Below, in pieces: positions 21,980 to 32,152 of a DNA stretch of 64,000 bases; position 1 is the stretch's first letter; each line of letters opens with the position of its first letter. The notes under the pieces were generated by a model that saw only the letters and a program-made list of their open reading frames with translations, had not been told where the DNA came from and ran no database searches. A program made the position numbers and the translations under genes. Source of the stretch: Lepraria neglecta (taxonomy: Eukaryota; Ascomycota; Lecanoromycetes; Lecanorales; Stereocaulaceae); assembly GCA_033220425.1 (NCBI GenBank), contig CM065648.1, positions 4,960,001 through 5,024,000 on the forward strand, given 5' to 3'.

Positions 21980-23470
21980 TCATTGATCCCAGTCATTCTG
22001 GACCTTTGCTGGCACAAATGAACCCTCTTCACTCGCGTAGTTATGTGCCCACACGTGCTCTGTACTATCCGAATGTGGCGGTAAGGAAAGCCCACCCATC
22101 GCTTCTGTAGGTGTTTCTGGATGGGCCATCTTTTGCGCATCGTGCACCGTGAATCCATGCCGTACAAAAGCGTCTGATCCACCGACTGTTGGCTCTTCGA
22201 ATTCGGACGGGGAACCGGTTGTGGGGAGGAAGGTTTCGTAGTCAAGGTTGTCGAGGTTCCGGGAGGAGAGCGTCGATGGCTGTGGAAGGCTCGTGAAGGA
22301 AGAGGAGCTAAGGCGGTTGTAGCTGACATCTTCAGCTGATGTAGATGCCAGATCAGGCCTAAGCAATGAGCCTTGGCCGTGATTGATGTAGTCGTCGACT
22401 TCTGAAACCTCGCCTGAGGACGAAGTTGTAAGAGCTGGCCGGCTCATGTTGCTGTGTTCGAAGCTAGCATAGGAAGGTGGCTGGCTGTACGCAGCAGAGA
22501 AAGCGCCACTGGTCAGATCGATGTCATTCCAGTCCACCGCAGGCATGCTCAGCCCAGCCGACATCGCAGGCGGCTCTTCTTGCGACGTGTAGTAGTTCTC
22601 GAGACCACTTGGAGATTGAGAGTACTCTTCGGGGTATTGGCCGTTGCCATTGTATGAGGGATATTGGAGGTCCAGCGGTGGCAGTCCTCCGATATTCTCG
22701 CGAAAGCGTGGAGCTCTGGGTTCTGGAGATCCATGCTCCGACCTGACCTGCCGTAGCTCCTCCCTAGCACTGGATATAGACTCATGTAGCTGCGAATGTG
22801 ATTCCTCCTTCTTTCTGATCAACGGTAGACTGTCGGTTGACCGCCGGGCATACTCGGTGTAGCCGGGCACGCTGTGAGGGATCGGGATCTTGTAGGGTAA
22901 GCCACACTTATGGGCTGAATCGTTGTGCTTGTGTACCGGCTTATGATGTCCGTTGGTAAAGACGGTCATCGAGTTCTCTGAGCCCGCCTTGAGCAACCGG
23001 GGCTTCGAGGAGGTGCTGGTCGATCTTCTGGGAGGTATAGCTGCTATGTCAATCTCCGGCACAGGATCAAGATGTTCCTTCTTCAATGCGCACGTGCAAC
23101 GCATTCCATGAGTGCAGCAGCATTTCAGATCTGCTACACCAGGATCAGACCCAGTGTCGGAGTTCACATCGCCCAGATCGCCATTATCGACACATTCTTC
23201 CTTGCTATGAGGTTTGGCGCCGCACTCGCACTGTACATGCGACGACCTGGCCTTGCGGAGGCCTCTGCAGTGAGGGCATTGTGAAACGGGTCTTCCTTTC
23301 TTGTTGATATGTGTAAGAGTCCGGTCTTAGCCACCAGTCAGCAAGCACCTCTTGAGAAGGCCCTCACAGAGCAAGGGAGAGCTCAAAGGCTTACCCGAGT
23401 GCTGACAAGTGCTGACTCGGTGGCCTCTCACACATGCTTCGCAGGCGTATTTCTCACCATCAATCAACAT
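21980..23470 (-). CDS. Copper-fist transcription factor, two exons, 473 aa
   Basis: The model is complement(21980..23325, 23395..23470). The 69-nt intron (GTAAGC donor, CTGAC branch, CTAAG acceptor) interrupts the DNA-binding domain after CQHS and splicing restores HSDRTLTHINKKGRP. The copper fist is complete: Cys10, Cys13, Cys22 and His24 for the zinc site, the KKGRP minor-groove motif at 34-38, then CPHC (42-45) and CEC (58-60). A second cysteine cluster at 94-104 (CCCTHGMRCTC followed by ALKKEHLDPVPE) is of the kind that binds Cu(I) in Cuf1/Mac1/GRISEA-type regulators. The remaining 350 residues are Ser/Pro/Gln-rich and end in an acidic, Trp-containing tail, as in an activation domain. It probably controls copper-uptake or copper-detoxification genes in the nucleus; which of the two cannot be told from sequence alone. 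Confidence 0.92.
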
Positions 23471-26400
23471 CACTGAGGATAAGGATGAGGATGAGGTTCG
23501 TCAGTATGAAGGATCGTAGGAGGAGGAGGCTTCTTGGGGTGGGTCAGCCTCGGAAAGTGGAGAGTGGGGGTTTCTGCTGACAGTGGGTGTGGGGCAGCGA
23601 GGGGTGGATCCGCAGGGTGTGAAATGTGTCGTGTGATGGTGAAGAATTGAGCGGTGGATGAAGTGTTGTGAAGATATGTAGAGTTGTGAAAGAGAAGGGT
23701 AAGTTTGTAGAATGAAGCTGTAATAGAACAGTTGTCAAAGTTCGCCAGCGCGGTGAATTGTCCCGAGATAGTTTCTAACAGACCCTTGCGCGGAAAGGGG
23801 AGCTGGCCGTCGCGAGGTGAAGGGGATGGAGAAAGCAAGGCCTTTGCTGTAGTCAAGAGTGTTATTAAATGGGGATTATTGTGGAGAGTAATATAGTAAT
23901 CGTGGGATTCTTATATGCAGCCTGGCCACCATTTGCGGCTACGGTTACGGATAACCAGACTTTGCAGAGCGTGGCGCAATTCCACGAGGAAAGTCGGACT
24001 TGCGATGTGCCTTAATGTTGGTCTATCCCGTATCATTCTCAAAATTCAAAAGGGATTCGCGATCGCTAAGAGCGGATGCGCAAGCCAGAAGACGATAGAT
24101 CGAGCCAAGTTGTCCCTTCAATATGCAGCGAAAACGTTTACGCGGGGTCTAATTGGGGGTTAATCCCCGAAGCCTGGAGAAGGCGAGCACAAGAGCGAGG
24201 GGAAGATCTGCAACATTCGGGCAGCCGACGAAGAAGTCTAGGAAGATAATCTAATCACCCATTGTAAGAGGCGTCACATGGGGTCCAGCAGTGCTTGAAA
24301 CAGATTCCCCCTAGGAACTGCTGCCAGAGAGAAGGCTGTTCGTGGGGCTGTAACTGCTAAGTTTGATTCTAGCCTGCAAGAAAATCCCTCGAAGCGGACC
24401 AATCAAATCACGCCTCAATTAAATCTCTGAAGTCACTGAAGCATGCCCTACGCCCCCTTCCTTCTGTTCACCCTTCGGCGTCGGTATCTATCTCGCTTGC
24501 AGTCACTTTAAAGAGCATCAGTCACAAGAGCTGAAAATTTCAATCTACAGATAACGGTGAGTCCAGAGCATCACTCAGCAAGGCAGTGTTCACGCCCGCA
24601 AAGGACGCATTGATTACGGCTATCAGAGCGTCGATCAGCGGTGTAGATATGAACAGTACGTATTCAAATTACGATGGCAGTGTAATTTGATCAGGCAAAT
24701 TCGACTCCGTAAGCGAGGGAAGTTTCTAGCCTGCCCAGACCACACATGAACGCAAAAAGAAAAGAAAAAAATTTGGCGGGCTTTCTCAATCCTCCTGAAC
24801 ACACAACATGAACAGTGAAATTAATAACTCACTTCCTTCAATTTGCATCTGGAGCCTACATTGTCCTTCCCTTCATAACATTCATTGGCGATATTTATTG
24901 TCTCACCAAAGGGGTGCTCTTATTTATTCAATGAAGGCTTGCAAAAGCTGGTGACTAGAGTGCAGTAAAGGGGAATAGGAGCTGAGTCCATCCCACAGGA
25001 TGATCCAACTGCTTTGAAGGGATTAGCCTGAACCACGCACTGGACGGACGCAGGTTTAATTAACAATCCTCTCATCGATTGGACCTCGCTCTAGATTCTT
25101 GACGAAGTGATAGAGTCGCTAAGAGCCTATTTCGGCGAGCACTGGGCCGCTGGCAGGTCCATGGTCAAGGCGCCTCCCGGATTGACCCAGTGACTTAGAT
25201 GGCTGTGAACCTCATAACCATGCTCTTGCACCCCCACGACGAGCGATAGAGCAAGCGAGTGCCCAATTCTGTTACTGCAAATCATTGAAATTCGACCGCC
25301 TTCACAATATCACTCAAGCTGCAAAGATAGGTCACTCACATTTCCAAGCAACGTGGCGTTCCCGACTTATGTGACTGGGGAAATGCAACGTTCTATCCAA
25401 TTCAAGTGGTGGAACTGCCTTCATACTCACCAGTCAGGAGGGCTTATTCGCTATAGGAACTGCAATCCGACCAATTACATAGCCCTTCCAGCAAAGCAGG
25501 CTAGTCCAGAGACTGTTTTGGGCAGTCCATTGGCCGGTGAAGGTTTTTTGTTTTCCAGATAAAGAGATTTCTTTCACACCATCAACTTCATGCTTGGATT
25601 CTTCTTCATACCCAACACTCACGACGGCTTCTGCGCTATCAATTGCCATTTCCTACCAGCCCTAAATCCCCTCCAACCGTGAAAGCTGATCCAGAGCTCT
25701 TCATTTCGGGACTTCATCGGCCAGTGGAGGTTCGTTCGTGATCAAGGATGGGCGATGCAACTCTTCACAGCGTCGACTTCATGCCACAATCCGATTTTAT
25801 TTCCAAACTCAAAGTCTTCCATTCAGTATCCCCCACCACTTAAAACCCCCATTTCCCCCGTCTTCCTTCTTCCATCATCCCTAATACCTAATACATCCTG
25901 CCTAATGGTTCCTTCCATCGTCTTGCATCATCATATGCATGTACCACATCGCAGCATCCCTTGATCGATACTTCTCTCATTTGCTCACGTCACCCCTGAT
26001 GTTATGGCGACACAGCCAAGCCTGACCTAATGTGTACGACTGGTTACATGGAGCACGTCAGTCAAACAGCACCCATGATGCGTCTCGCTCAGCACTTTAT
26101 CATTCTGATCTGATGATGAAGCCTCTACTTTGTCACGTACCAAGTCTTGGCTCATCCAAGTCCTACATATTTTTGCATTTGCCTTGCTTATCTTTACGTT
26201 GAGATTATCACTACGTTCCAATCGCTGCCCCTACATCTATATACATACACATTAGTGGTCAGTAATTTCCCATCCTATCCAAGCATCTCATCTCAGACTA
26301 GTAGCTACCTCCTACGCTCCTTTACATAGTGCGAATCGCGCCGTCATCACAAGTGCCTCACGAAGCCCTGATCAGTCTACTTGATCTTCGGGATCGACCA

Positions 26401-26502
26401 CTATGACCCACCGTCCAACACTTCCTCATTCATTCCAATATCCTTACTCTTACTCACCATTGTCCATCTAACTTTCTCATTGCTCACTCAACCTCTTGTA
26501 CC
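23471..26502. other. 3 kb gene-poor interval
   Basis: The first 400 bases are the upstream region of the copper-fist gene, with a purine-rich tract on the plus strand. Beyond that, open frames are short, overlap on both strands and show no domain or splice-linked partners. No repeat longer than a few tens of bases, tRNA or rRNA was recognised. A regulatory or long non-coding role cannot be excluded. Confidence 0.45.
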
Positions 26503-27513
26503 ATGAGTGATGACAACGTACCTCTCGCCAACCAAGCTATATCTGAAAACGGATTGATAGATCTAAGAAGCCTTCTCGAGTTGGTGGCAGCCGGTGCGGA
26601 TGACTGGCACCCACAAGTGCCTCTGCTCCGATTCAACTAGACCTTTGCAACCTTGAACCTGGGGAGAATTCTCAGAGATAGGACGCTCAATACACCACCT
26701 TTCACCGAAGGAACTCACGCCGTACACGTCCCCTGCGAAGCGCTTATCAACCCGTTCCACCTACTCAACCGACCGGGTCGAGCAATCCTTGTCCAGTCAC
26801 ACAAGACACCAAGGTCGACATCATAGTCGAGAAAGGACTGTGCGACACTGACTTAATCGACTATAATCCTTTCTTCCGACGGTACGCCTCTCAAACATAG
26901 ACGCATTTCACTCCCATATAGAGTGCACCGGAGCGATCACTTGCAAGGGTGCAAACGACTATGGGGCAACACACACCCAGAGTAGATCCATACGAGGACA
27001 CAAAAGGATGCAAAGTACCGTGGGGTAGTACTGTGACATCCAGAGTGTATCGGTAACCTAGCAGCAAGTGGAAAGGTACGAGGAGATTCTCAGCTTGCTG
27101 ATGCAGAATTTTGTGGCAGAAGCCCGACAAGAGTTCGTTTTGACCGTGAAGTGGCCCACGAAGACAGAGGATACAGCGGGAGGGTTGGGGAGTAGATTGG
27201 ATGGGCTGGAGTGGGAGAAGGTCAAATAACGAAATCGACGGCCAAAGATTTCGTGCAGCGGGCCATCCAATCATCCTTCACCCAAGCCCGACGTCGTTAC
27301 TCCCAGAACGCACTTCTTAAAAAGTGCGTCTGGTTCTTAGACCGCATCTTCGAGCATTATGACGTCTACGGTCCCGACGGACTAGGTTTTGAACCAAGTC
27401 TCTTTTCACCTCTTCTACTCGGATTTGCGAAAGCTATCGATGCTACTAGCATCATACCGCAAGTCAATGCGGATATTTTGTGTGCAGGTGAGAACGCGCC
27501 CGATTCGAGATAG
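26503..27513 (+). pseudogene. Possible relic of an unknown gene
   Basis: From an ATG at 26503 the frame starts protein-like (MSDDNVPLANQAI..LRSLLELVAAGADDW) and stops at 26638-26640, with further protein-like stretches in the same or shifted frames, for instance a helical segment around 27055-27225 (RYEEILSLLMQNFVAEAR) and a 100-codon frame at 27211-27513 containing ARRRYSQNALLKKCVWFLDR. That last segment vaguely recalls the helical N-terminal regions of fungal STAND proteins. No intron set joins them convincingly. It may be one decayed gene or chance frames; confidence is low. Confidence 0.25.
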
Positions 27514-27752
27514 TCTTGACGCCGTTTTGAGATGCTTTCTCACAATAGAATACGTAATGTAGTAATAACCTAGTGGTATTAGTGGGTAAATTTGCAGGCT
27601 ATGACTATGAAAGTTTTATTGCTGCCTAGATTGCTGCCTTACGGTGGAGCGAACGTAGCGCAACCGAGGGGTTTAACTTTGCTCCCAGCCCCACTTTCAA
27701 GAATACTAATCTTACTTCTACGTTTTTATACTCCGGGGCAAAGACGCACCTA

Positions 27753-27777
27753 TGGATCCACTGAGCATTTCAGCAGG
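27753..27777 (+). pseudogene. Start of the inverted NACHT-ankyrin gene (first eight codons)
   Basis: ATG 27753 opens MDPLSISA, the canonical start of fungal STAND receptors with a Helo-like N-terminal region. The frame then leaves family-like sequence abruptly at about 27777, where the inverted segment begins. The expected next residues (SIFTALLQLTATVIQYL-like) are found 1.08 kb away on the opposite strand, ending at 28861. This fixes the left breakpoint to within a few bases. Confidence 0.75.
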
Positions 27778-28861
27778 TATTCCCTCTCCAAACATTCATC
27801 TAGAGCATCAAGTACGAGATATGTCCCCTCAAAAGTCCTTAAAATTTGATGCAAGGTTACCAGAAGCTCGTTATACATTGGTTGCTGCTGCCCGTTTCTA
27901 GAGCTTAAGTATAGAGTTTCCAGTTCTTTGGGAATGTGGATACATCGCGAGCAGATCTGTGTGATAAATGAGCGTATCATACTTTCATGTCGTTGCTTTT
28001 CAGCATCTTTGAAGTCGAAATAGAAGTAGAGCACGGCTTGGGCGAATGGGGGAGAACAATGATCGAGAAGATGCTCAATAATTGTAGAGCTAAGCATAGT
28101 CTTGCCACATCCAGGGATTCCGTGCAACCACAGAAAGGACCCTGAGTTTGATTTCCAATCATCAAACAATTTATGCTTCATGAACCAAACACCGGTTTCT
28201 GCACAACGCTCTCTCAGCGCTTTGTTGTAATTCAATGATGGATCTGGGGCATGTAGCCATTGATGGATCTTTGTGTGACTTTGGCCTGTACATTCTAAGT
28301 TAGCAACTTGGATAGAGGAATATGTTTCTTGTTCTCTAACTGATCTGTAATTCGGCCATCTTTTGACCAATTTCACCCACTTCACTACGTAGATCCGTAA
28401 CATTGTTTTTAATGGCTTTCGATAATCCACTATAAGAATTCAAAATCACTGATCTTGAAACGACAGCTATCAGAAACATACATGTGATCATGCTGCCGCG
28501 CCAGATTGAAAAGAGTCTTTTGTCGCTCGATAGTATTCAAAAATCCCTGTATCTCTTGTTTCTCAAACGGCCATGCAATTGCCTTGCTGACCTTTTTCCA
28601 CCCGTGGACCGGCGTTAGTCTTTTTGCCAACATCTCCAATGTTTTCTTGAATTGCTCCAGAGGACCATTTGGTACATTTAATGACTGCAATGTTAATGAC
28701 CACGACGAGTCTTCTTGTGTTGCCTGATCTTGGAGGGTGTACAGTATGCAGTTGATATTGCATAGTTCTGAGAGGATTCTCTGACGGTCTTCGCAAGCAC
28801 CTCTCACCGTGCTAAGGTATTGAATGACCGTTGCAGTAAGCTGTAACAGAGCAGTAAAGAT
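27778..28861 (-). pseudogene. Inverted segment: N-terminal region and NACHT core of a STAND receptor
   Basis: Read on the minus strand from 28861: a helical N-terminal domain (IFTALLQLTATVIQYL, later LEMLAKRLTP, a WPFEKQEI block and LNTIERQKTLFNLARQHDH), two short introns (28430-28481 and 28295-28340, both GT..AG), a conserved HQWLHAPDPSLNYNKAL linker, the Walker A motif GIPGCGKT at about 28098-28121, and Walker B LVLDALDEC at about 27793-27820. Right after DECLERE the family match stops at the left breakpoint. The plus-strand continuation (LLANIEELTRW) is found at the other end, at 28861. The segment is therefore in the wrong orientation relative to both its own start and its own 3' half. 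Confidence 0.85.
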
Positions 28862-30338
28862 CTTTTAGCAAACATTGAAGAGCTTACCCGCTGGAACGAT
28901 GTCCAGCTGCACATACTGGCTACAAGCCGAAGAGAGAAAGATATAGAAGAATCGATGGCATTCTTTGACGGTGATGTAAAGAAGATCTGTATTCAGAGCG
29001 TTCTCGTCAAAGATGACATTCGAGCCTACGTCAAATACAGACTACAGACTGATCGGAGACTGAAAAGATGGCGAAAAGAGTTTGACGTGCAGCAGGAAAT
29101 TGAGAATACGCTGGTGGACAAGGCTGATGGAATGTAAGATCTAGACATTCTTACAATCCTTTCATTTAGTTAGTCGCGGGCTGATACCTAAAATTAGGTT
29201 TCGATGGGCTGTATGTCAGCTGGATACGTTGGGGAGCTGCTTTAGTGTTTTTGAGCTCCGAACAGCGTTAGCAACCTTGCCGAAAGATCTAGACAGCACA
29301 TACTCTCGGATACTTTGCAACATTGACGTAAATCGCACCCGATATGTGTCGAAAATATTAACTTGGCTAGCGTATTCTGCTCAGCCGTTGCAACTGAACG
29401 AGATTGCTGAAGTCATTGCTTTAGATGTTGAAGCAATTCCCCGAGTGAACATTGAGAGAAGGTTTCAAGAGCCGGAAGATATACTGAAAATATGTTCGGC
29501 TTTAATCACCTTCAGCGGGGAAGAGGTGAAAGATACAGTGACCATACAACTCGCACACTTTTCTGTCAAGGAGTATCTGGTTTCAGACAGGATTCGACAC
29601 GGAAAAGCCAAAGCATACAGTTGTCAAGAAACAGAAGCCAATTTTCTGCTAGCGAACGACTGCATAGCCTACTTATTACAATTCGACGAACTGGATTCCG
29701 TTACCTATTCGACCTATAGTGAATTTCCTCTATCATCCTATGCAGCCTTGTATTGGTTTCAGCATGTTCGAATAGTCGAAAAAAATTCGAGCGCTGCTAC
29801 CAACTTACTCACCATAGAGTTTCTGCTTACAAGGTGCAATGCACTGCTCAATCGGATCCGCCTTCATGATCCGGATGGAGATTGGGCCCCGATGTTCCGA
29901 GAAGATATGGAAAGTGTAAAAAATGTCTTACCTCCCCTTTATTATGCATCACTTTTGGGATTACCCCAATCAGTGAGGATGCTACTGGACAAGGGAGAGG
30001 ATATTAATGCCAGGGCTGGATACTATGGTAACGCATTGCAAGCGGCGTCGTCAAGAAATCATGGTGAAATAGTGCAGATTTTACTAGACAACGGAGTCGA
30101 TGTTAACACTGAATCTGGATTTTATGGTAACGCACTGCAGGCGGCATCATGTGGAGGTCACGATCGATTAGTGCAAATGCTGCTCGACAACGGAGCTGAT
30201 GTTAACGCTAACGGTGGGTATTTTCGCAACGCATTACTGGCAGCATCAAGATGGGGCCACGATCGAGTGGTGGAAACACTGCTTAGAAAAGGAGCCTGTG
30301 TCAGCGCTCAAACTGGAGAATATGACAATGCGCTCTAG
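28859..30338 (+). pseudogene. 3' half of the NACHT-ankyrin receptor
   Basis: The plus frame opens with DLLANIEELTRW, then LHILATSRREKDIE (the sensor-1-like TSR of NACHT proteins), a KICIQ..LVKDDIRAYV block and a KADGMFRWAVCQLD motif interrupted by a 64-nt intron (29134-29197). It continues with LPKDLDSTYSRIL, a winged-helix-like region (ILTWLAYSAQPL, QLAHFSVKEYLVS) and about four ankyrin repeats from residue about 330 (for example GNALQAASSRNHGEIVQILL). The frame ends at TAG 30336-30338 in the middle of a repeat, and the same frame continues TASLMA to TAA: a CAG-to-TAG change is the simplest reading. Without the inverted 5' part this half has neither start nor P-loop. Confidence 0.85.
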
Positions 30339-31359
30339 ACAGCATCGTTAATGGCGTAAAGTCTGTCAAGGCCGGAATGAACCAATCTTTGCTCTTCGCG
30401 CTCTGTTCCTTACAATCAAAGTAGCTCTCGTAGCAATCATTATATTTGTAGATGTAGTCGTGAAGCAGAGAGGACAAAAAGCCTCTCAATATTTTCGACA
30501 CTGCCTGAGATGTGTTTACACTGATTATATAGACTCCGTCAAAGAAGCTTCGTGGAATGAGAATTCAAGCAAAAATACGATTGCAATTCTATTTAAGTAT
30601 ATTGTCAATTGAGCATATAAGAAGAAAATTAGGGATTAACATTGTCAGGACCCGGTCCAGATAGTAGTAAGTAAAGGGCGGCGAGGTCAAGGCTGGACGG
30701 ACACGGTACGCTTTACCGCGCGAAGTAATTCATATATACTACGCGGCTCAGGTGATGCTATACAGGTTGCGATGGATGGTGTCATGGCAATGGGACCTCA
30801 AAGAGGCGCAGGCAATACGACAAAAGGCTCGCACCCCAAGTACAGCCACACTCAAGGCAAATCAGGAAATCAAGCACCGCCACCTCCAACTACTGTCACA
30901 ATTTCAAGGCTTTTCCCCCAACTAATACCACCATCTCAAGATAGGGTAATAATCAGTACTTCGCAGAGAAGCCGTCAGCGGCCATCATGGCACGTGAGGG
31001 GCAGTTTCTCAGAATCTTTCATTGTTGACAAGCAACAGCTTAAGTATTTCGGAGTGTCCACAAGCAGCATCACTAGATCTCTACGAAGTTGCGCTTGAGA
31101 TACCGAAGGAACACCTAGCAGACATCCTTCAAGACGCATGTGTAATTACAAGCACCTTGAAAAAAAAATGTTGCAATGTGGCAATAGGCTGGGAAGGATA
31201 TCAATGAGATCTATGAATGTGAACAGCCTGAGGAGCCAGAATCTATGGAATGAGGCTCCTAATATACATGATGGGATCAACATCTTAGAAGACGCTAGAA
31301 TGTTGACAAAGAAATGGTGACAAAGGAAAATGGCAAATAGCATACAACAACAACACACC
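30339..31359. other. Interval between receptor relic and copia remnant
   Basis: No convincing host gene. A TGTCAGGACCC.. string at 30641 looks like the start of a gypsy-type LTR and could mark a solo LTR fragment, but no second edge was found. The stretch 31100-31359 ends in a GTT microsatellite (minus strand) beside a G-run that looks like the copia polypurine tract, so part of it may be copia LTR. Confidence 0.35.
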
Positions 31360-31738
31360 CCCCCAGCTTGAGCGCTGATGCGATCAGGCTGTAAAAATCA
31401 TATAATAAGGGTTGAAATATCGGCCATGTTGAGGAGTTTGATGAAGTTTTGGTGTTTTTGAATTAGTAAAGCTTTGGTAAGGCCATCTGCTAGCATATCG
31501 GCTATAGGAATCCATGAGGCTGTGACCCCTTTTTCCTGGATTTCCTGCCTAAGCTACTAACTATATATATCTATATACCGCAGACACGTTGAAAGGCTTG
31601 GAGTTTTAGATTATATTAGTCCTAGAGTTTACTTATTATTATAATATATAACGAGTTATAATTAAGTATTAAACTTGATACTAGCGAAAAATCGTTTCTA
31701 CTAAAGCGTCTGCCTAGCTATTTCAGATAGGGCCAGTA

Positions 31739-32152
31739 TGTTACAAGCCAAGAACATGCCAGGAGGAACGCGCTGCAGGCGCACGAGGGAGCATGAGCTT
31801 GGCAGGGTCTGGTTCAGACGAATCGATGTTCGACTCGTTCGACTCGGACATGGTTTAGACGAATCGATGTTCGACTCGTTTGAACATGGATGCTTGGCGT
31901 GGATTTCCTATTGCTATATATGCGGAGCACTACTCACTGCTTGGAGTATTGTGCTCAACTTCTGTTTATATCTAGTACTTACTATATACGATAGATCTCT
32001 TAGGCTAGGCACTAAACATATATTATCTGATTATATACCAGACCCGCTTAGTACTACATTAAAGCCTGCTTTACACTCTTACTCTATATACCTCTATCCT
32101 AGTAAGAATCAATCTATAAACGGACCGTCGGTACGTAACACGGTTTATAATA
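31739..32152 (+). repeat. E1 5' LTR
   Basis: 414 bp beginning TGTTACAAGCC. Two copies of a roughly 41-bp unit (around 31811-31885, with GACGAATCGATGTTCGACTCG) lie upstream of a TATATATGCGGAGCAC promoter-like box. This LTR is less RIP-altered than its partner. Confidence 0.88.

Noticed and set aside
30641-30700. TGTCAGGACCC string as a gypsy LTR start
   Set aside because: Looks right for a fungal LTR edge but no second edge, partner or target duplication was found.
30772-31098. 108-codon plus frame
   Set aside because: Low-complexity, no domain, lies between an LTR-like start and a copia tail; probably LTR or spacer.
31340-31365. 3' LTR of the copia fossil
   Set aside because: A G-run is followed by a GTT microsatellite that does not match the probable 5' LTR at 60912-61217, so no LTR is claimed.
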